From Hohaiivirga sp031546825 (lineage in GTDB: Bacteria > Pseudomonadota > Alphaproteobacteria > Rhizobiales > Beijerinckiaceae), in NCBI GenBank assembly GCA_031546825.1, contig JAVBJU010000019.1, positions 1-64,000 of the forward strand: a stretch of 64,000 bases of DNA, read 5' to 3'. A program made the translations under genes and the position numbers. The notes under the pieces were generated by a model, which made no database searches, was not told where the DNA came from, and saw only the letters and a list, made by a program, of their open reading frames with translations. Each line of letters starts with the position of its first letter. The first letter of the stretch is position 1. This document shows positions 63,017 through 64,000 of this stretch, piece by piece.

Positions 63017-63778
63017 TCATTGCCCCATATGTTTGAGCACGTTTTCCCCGCCACGGAATTGCGGGTTCGAGGCGGGCGCCATCTGTTCGTCCGCTTCTCG
63101 CGCCTCAATCAAGCCCTTTGCTTCGGTGAAGACCTCCGCGAGGGAGCGACCCGGGTGCAGCGCACGCTGAAAAAACGCCTCGCCAAAATAGGTCCAGGAA
63201 GCGCGGTCTTCACAGCCGAATGAGGCACGGTCAGCCGCCGCAGCCGTGATGACCAGAGTATTCTTATCTGCCAGCTTGTCGGAAAAAATACCTGAGAAGC
63301 AGGCGGAAACAATCACGATGCGGTATCGTGCTCCGCTCATCTTGAGCATTTGCCCGATGGTGGAAGGCGTGATGAGCCCGTAAACGCCCCGCTTACCCTG
63401 CACCACAACACCACGGCGCGTGCCATGCGAGGTCAGAAACAGAACGAGAATATCCCGATCCCGCACCATGGCGCGTTCTGCGCTCCGCATCCCGTCACCC
63501 AGCGAGCGCTGCGTCACCGCGGAAGTGGTTTTGGTATTGGTGCGAATGAAAGGCGGGGCGGCAGGATGGAAATATTCCGCCAGAAGCCTTGCTGCGGCCC
63601 GCGCTTCGCTGTCAAAAACCGACTGCGAGCCGAACGTGCCGAAGGAGACGATATAGGCGGAGGGCTTTGGTGTTTCAGCGGCAGTAACGGGGCCGAAGAA
63701 CATCGCCACCACCATGGCGGCGTAAAACAGCCCGCATGTCGGAAATCGGCGAATTTCGCCTGTTTTTGATCTTCGCAT
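63017..63778 (-). CDS. C13/caspase-like cysteine peptidase, exported
   Basis: A 253-residue protein with an N-terminal hydrophobic signal (about 17-35, FYAAMVVAMFFGPVTAAE). A caspase-like core has the catalytic histidine in LFLTSHGTRRG and the catalytic cysteine in IVIVSACFSGIF, then ITAAAADRASFGCED, all typical of the bacterial C13 (legumain-like) family. It is probably active outside the cytosol. It is on the opposite strand between the acetyltransferase gene and obg. The start is uncertain: ATG 63778 is used, 63859 is an upstream option. Confidence 0.8.
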   Translation of the reverse strand: MRRSKTGEIRRFPTCGLFYAAMVVAMFFGPVTAAETPKPSAYIVSFGTFGSQSVFDSEARAAARLLAEYFHPAAPPFIRTNTKTTSAVTQRSLGDGMRSAERAMVRDRDILVLFLTSHGTRRGVVVQGKRGVYGLITPSTIGQMLKMSGARYRIVIVSACFSGIFSDKLADKNTLVITAAAADRASFGCEDRASWTYFGEAFFQRALHPGRSLAEVFTEAKGLIEAREADEQMAPASNPQFRGGENVLKHMGQ

Positions 63779-63915
63779 TGCACCGCTCACGCATATCGCT
63801 GTTCGCTTCCATTGAAGCAATAGCGCAACCAACGGAAGCTCGTAAGCGCCATGACACATCTATCCCGCGTATTTCCGTTGCCTGTAACGCAATCCTCGCC
63901 TATGGAAGAGGCATC

Positions 63916-64000
63916 ATGAAGTTTCTCGATCAGGCTAAAATTTATATCCGCTCGGGCGACGGTGGCGCAGGATGCGTTGCTTTTCGTCGCGAAAAATTCA
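63916..64000 (+). CDS. obg: GTPase Obg/CgtA, N-terminal fragment at the window edge
   Basis: The first 28 codons encode MKFLDQAKIYIRSGDGGAG followed by CVAFRREKF, the highly conserved glycine-rich Obg N-terminal fold. GGAAGAGG lies before the ATG. The gene runs off the right edge; linkage to rplU and rpmA is the usual order. Confidence 0.93.
   Translation, partial: MKFLDQAKIYIRSGDGGAGCVAFRREKF

Noticed and set aside
1..64000. CRISPR arrays, insertion sequences and prophage genes
   Set aside because: No regularly spaced repeats, transposase-like or phage-like proteins were seen anywhere in the window.

Overview
The window reads as a chromosomal segment of a GC-rich alphaproteobacterium, probably of the Hyphomicrobiales or a related order. 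The clues are hrcA divergent from rph-rdgB-hemW, purH followed by a DUF1674 gene, a TsuA/TsuB thiosulfate pair, a PurC beginning MNRRRRIYEGKAK, and the rplU-rpmA-obg order. There is no rRNA operon, CRISPR array, transposase, integrase or phage gene. Two tRNA-Ser genes are present (GGA at 8558-8647, CGA at 56659-56748).

Layout. 1-4.4 kb: tRNA modification (gluQ), DNA repair (AlkA-type glycosylase), a carboxylesterase, purC and a lipoprotein. 4.5-7.4 kb: a large autotransporter. 7.7-13.9 kb: tyrosine phosphatase, tRNA-Ser, msrA, a MepA-type endopeptidase, a RecD-like helicase and a Sel1-repeat protein. 13.9-17.1 kb: an alkaline phosphatase behind a candidate Pho box, then a thiosulfate-uptake pair. 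17.1-21.7 kb: lepA and a second, very large Sel1 protein. 21.9-30.7 kb: a catabolic island in two same-strand transcription units. One is otnK-otnC-otnI-deoR. The other is dctP, a fused dctQM, a GlcG/HbpS-like gene, an Asp/Glu-racemase-like gene and a BKACE gene. Both promoter regions carry TGTT repeats at about 10-bp spacing, suggesting control by the DeoR-type regulator. 31-35.9 kb: hrcA, rph, rdgB, hemW and a DUF4105 gene interrupted by an in-frame stop. 35.9-37.3 kb: a RES-Xre toxin-antitoxin locus with a linked third small gene. 37.4-40.6 kb: a DUF417 membrane protein with a TetR regulator, then DUF1674 and purH. 40.7-43.8 kb: a GntR regulator divergent from a LigI-like amidohydrolase and a MatC/SLC13-type permease.

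44.2-56.6 kb is a complete respiratory nitrate reductase locus. narK1-narK2-narG-narH-narJ-narI and a coupled 60-residue membrane protein run leftward, and narX-narL run divergently rightward. A near-perfect NarL 7-2-7 heptamer site lies between them. This arrangement is best known from Pseudomonas and may have been acquired horizontally. 56.9-61.2 kb holds a three-domain MFS/acyltransferase/acyl-ACP-synthetase fusion divergent from a TetR gene, with twin perfect 13-bp operators between them. 61.2-64 kb holds rplU, rpmA, a GNAT acetyltransferase, a caspase-like C13 peptidase on the opposite strand, and the start of obg.

The best leads for new biology are the otn/BKACE/racemase island without a visible dehydrogenase, the third gene of the RES-Xre locus, and the small membrane ORF coupled to narI. 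Several well-defined operator/promoter architectures are also worth testing. All family assignments come from reading translated sequence and motifs; no database search was possible.
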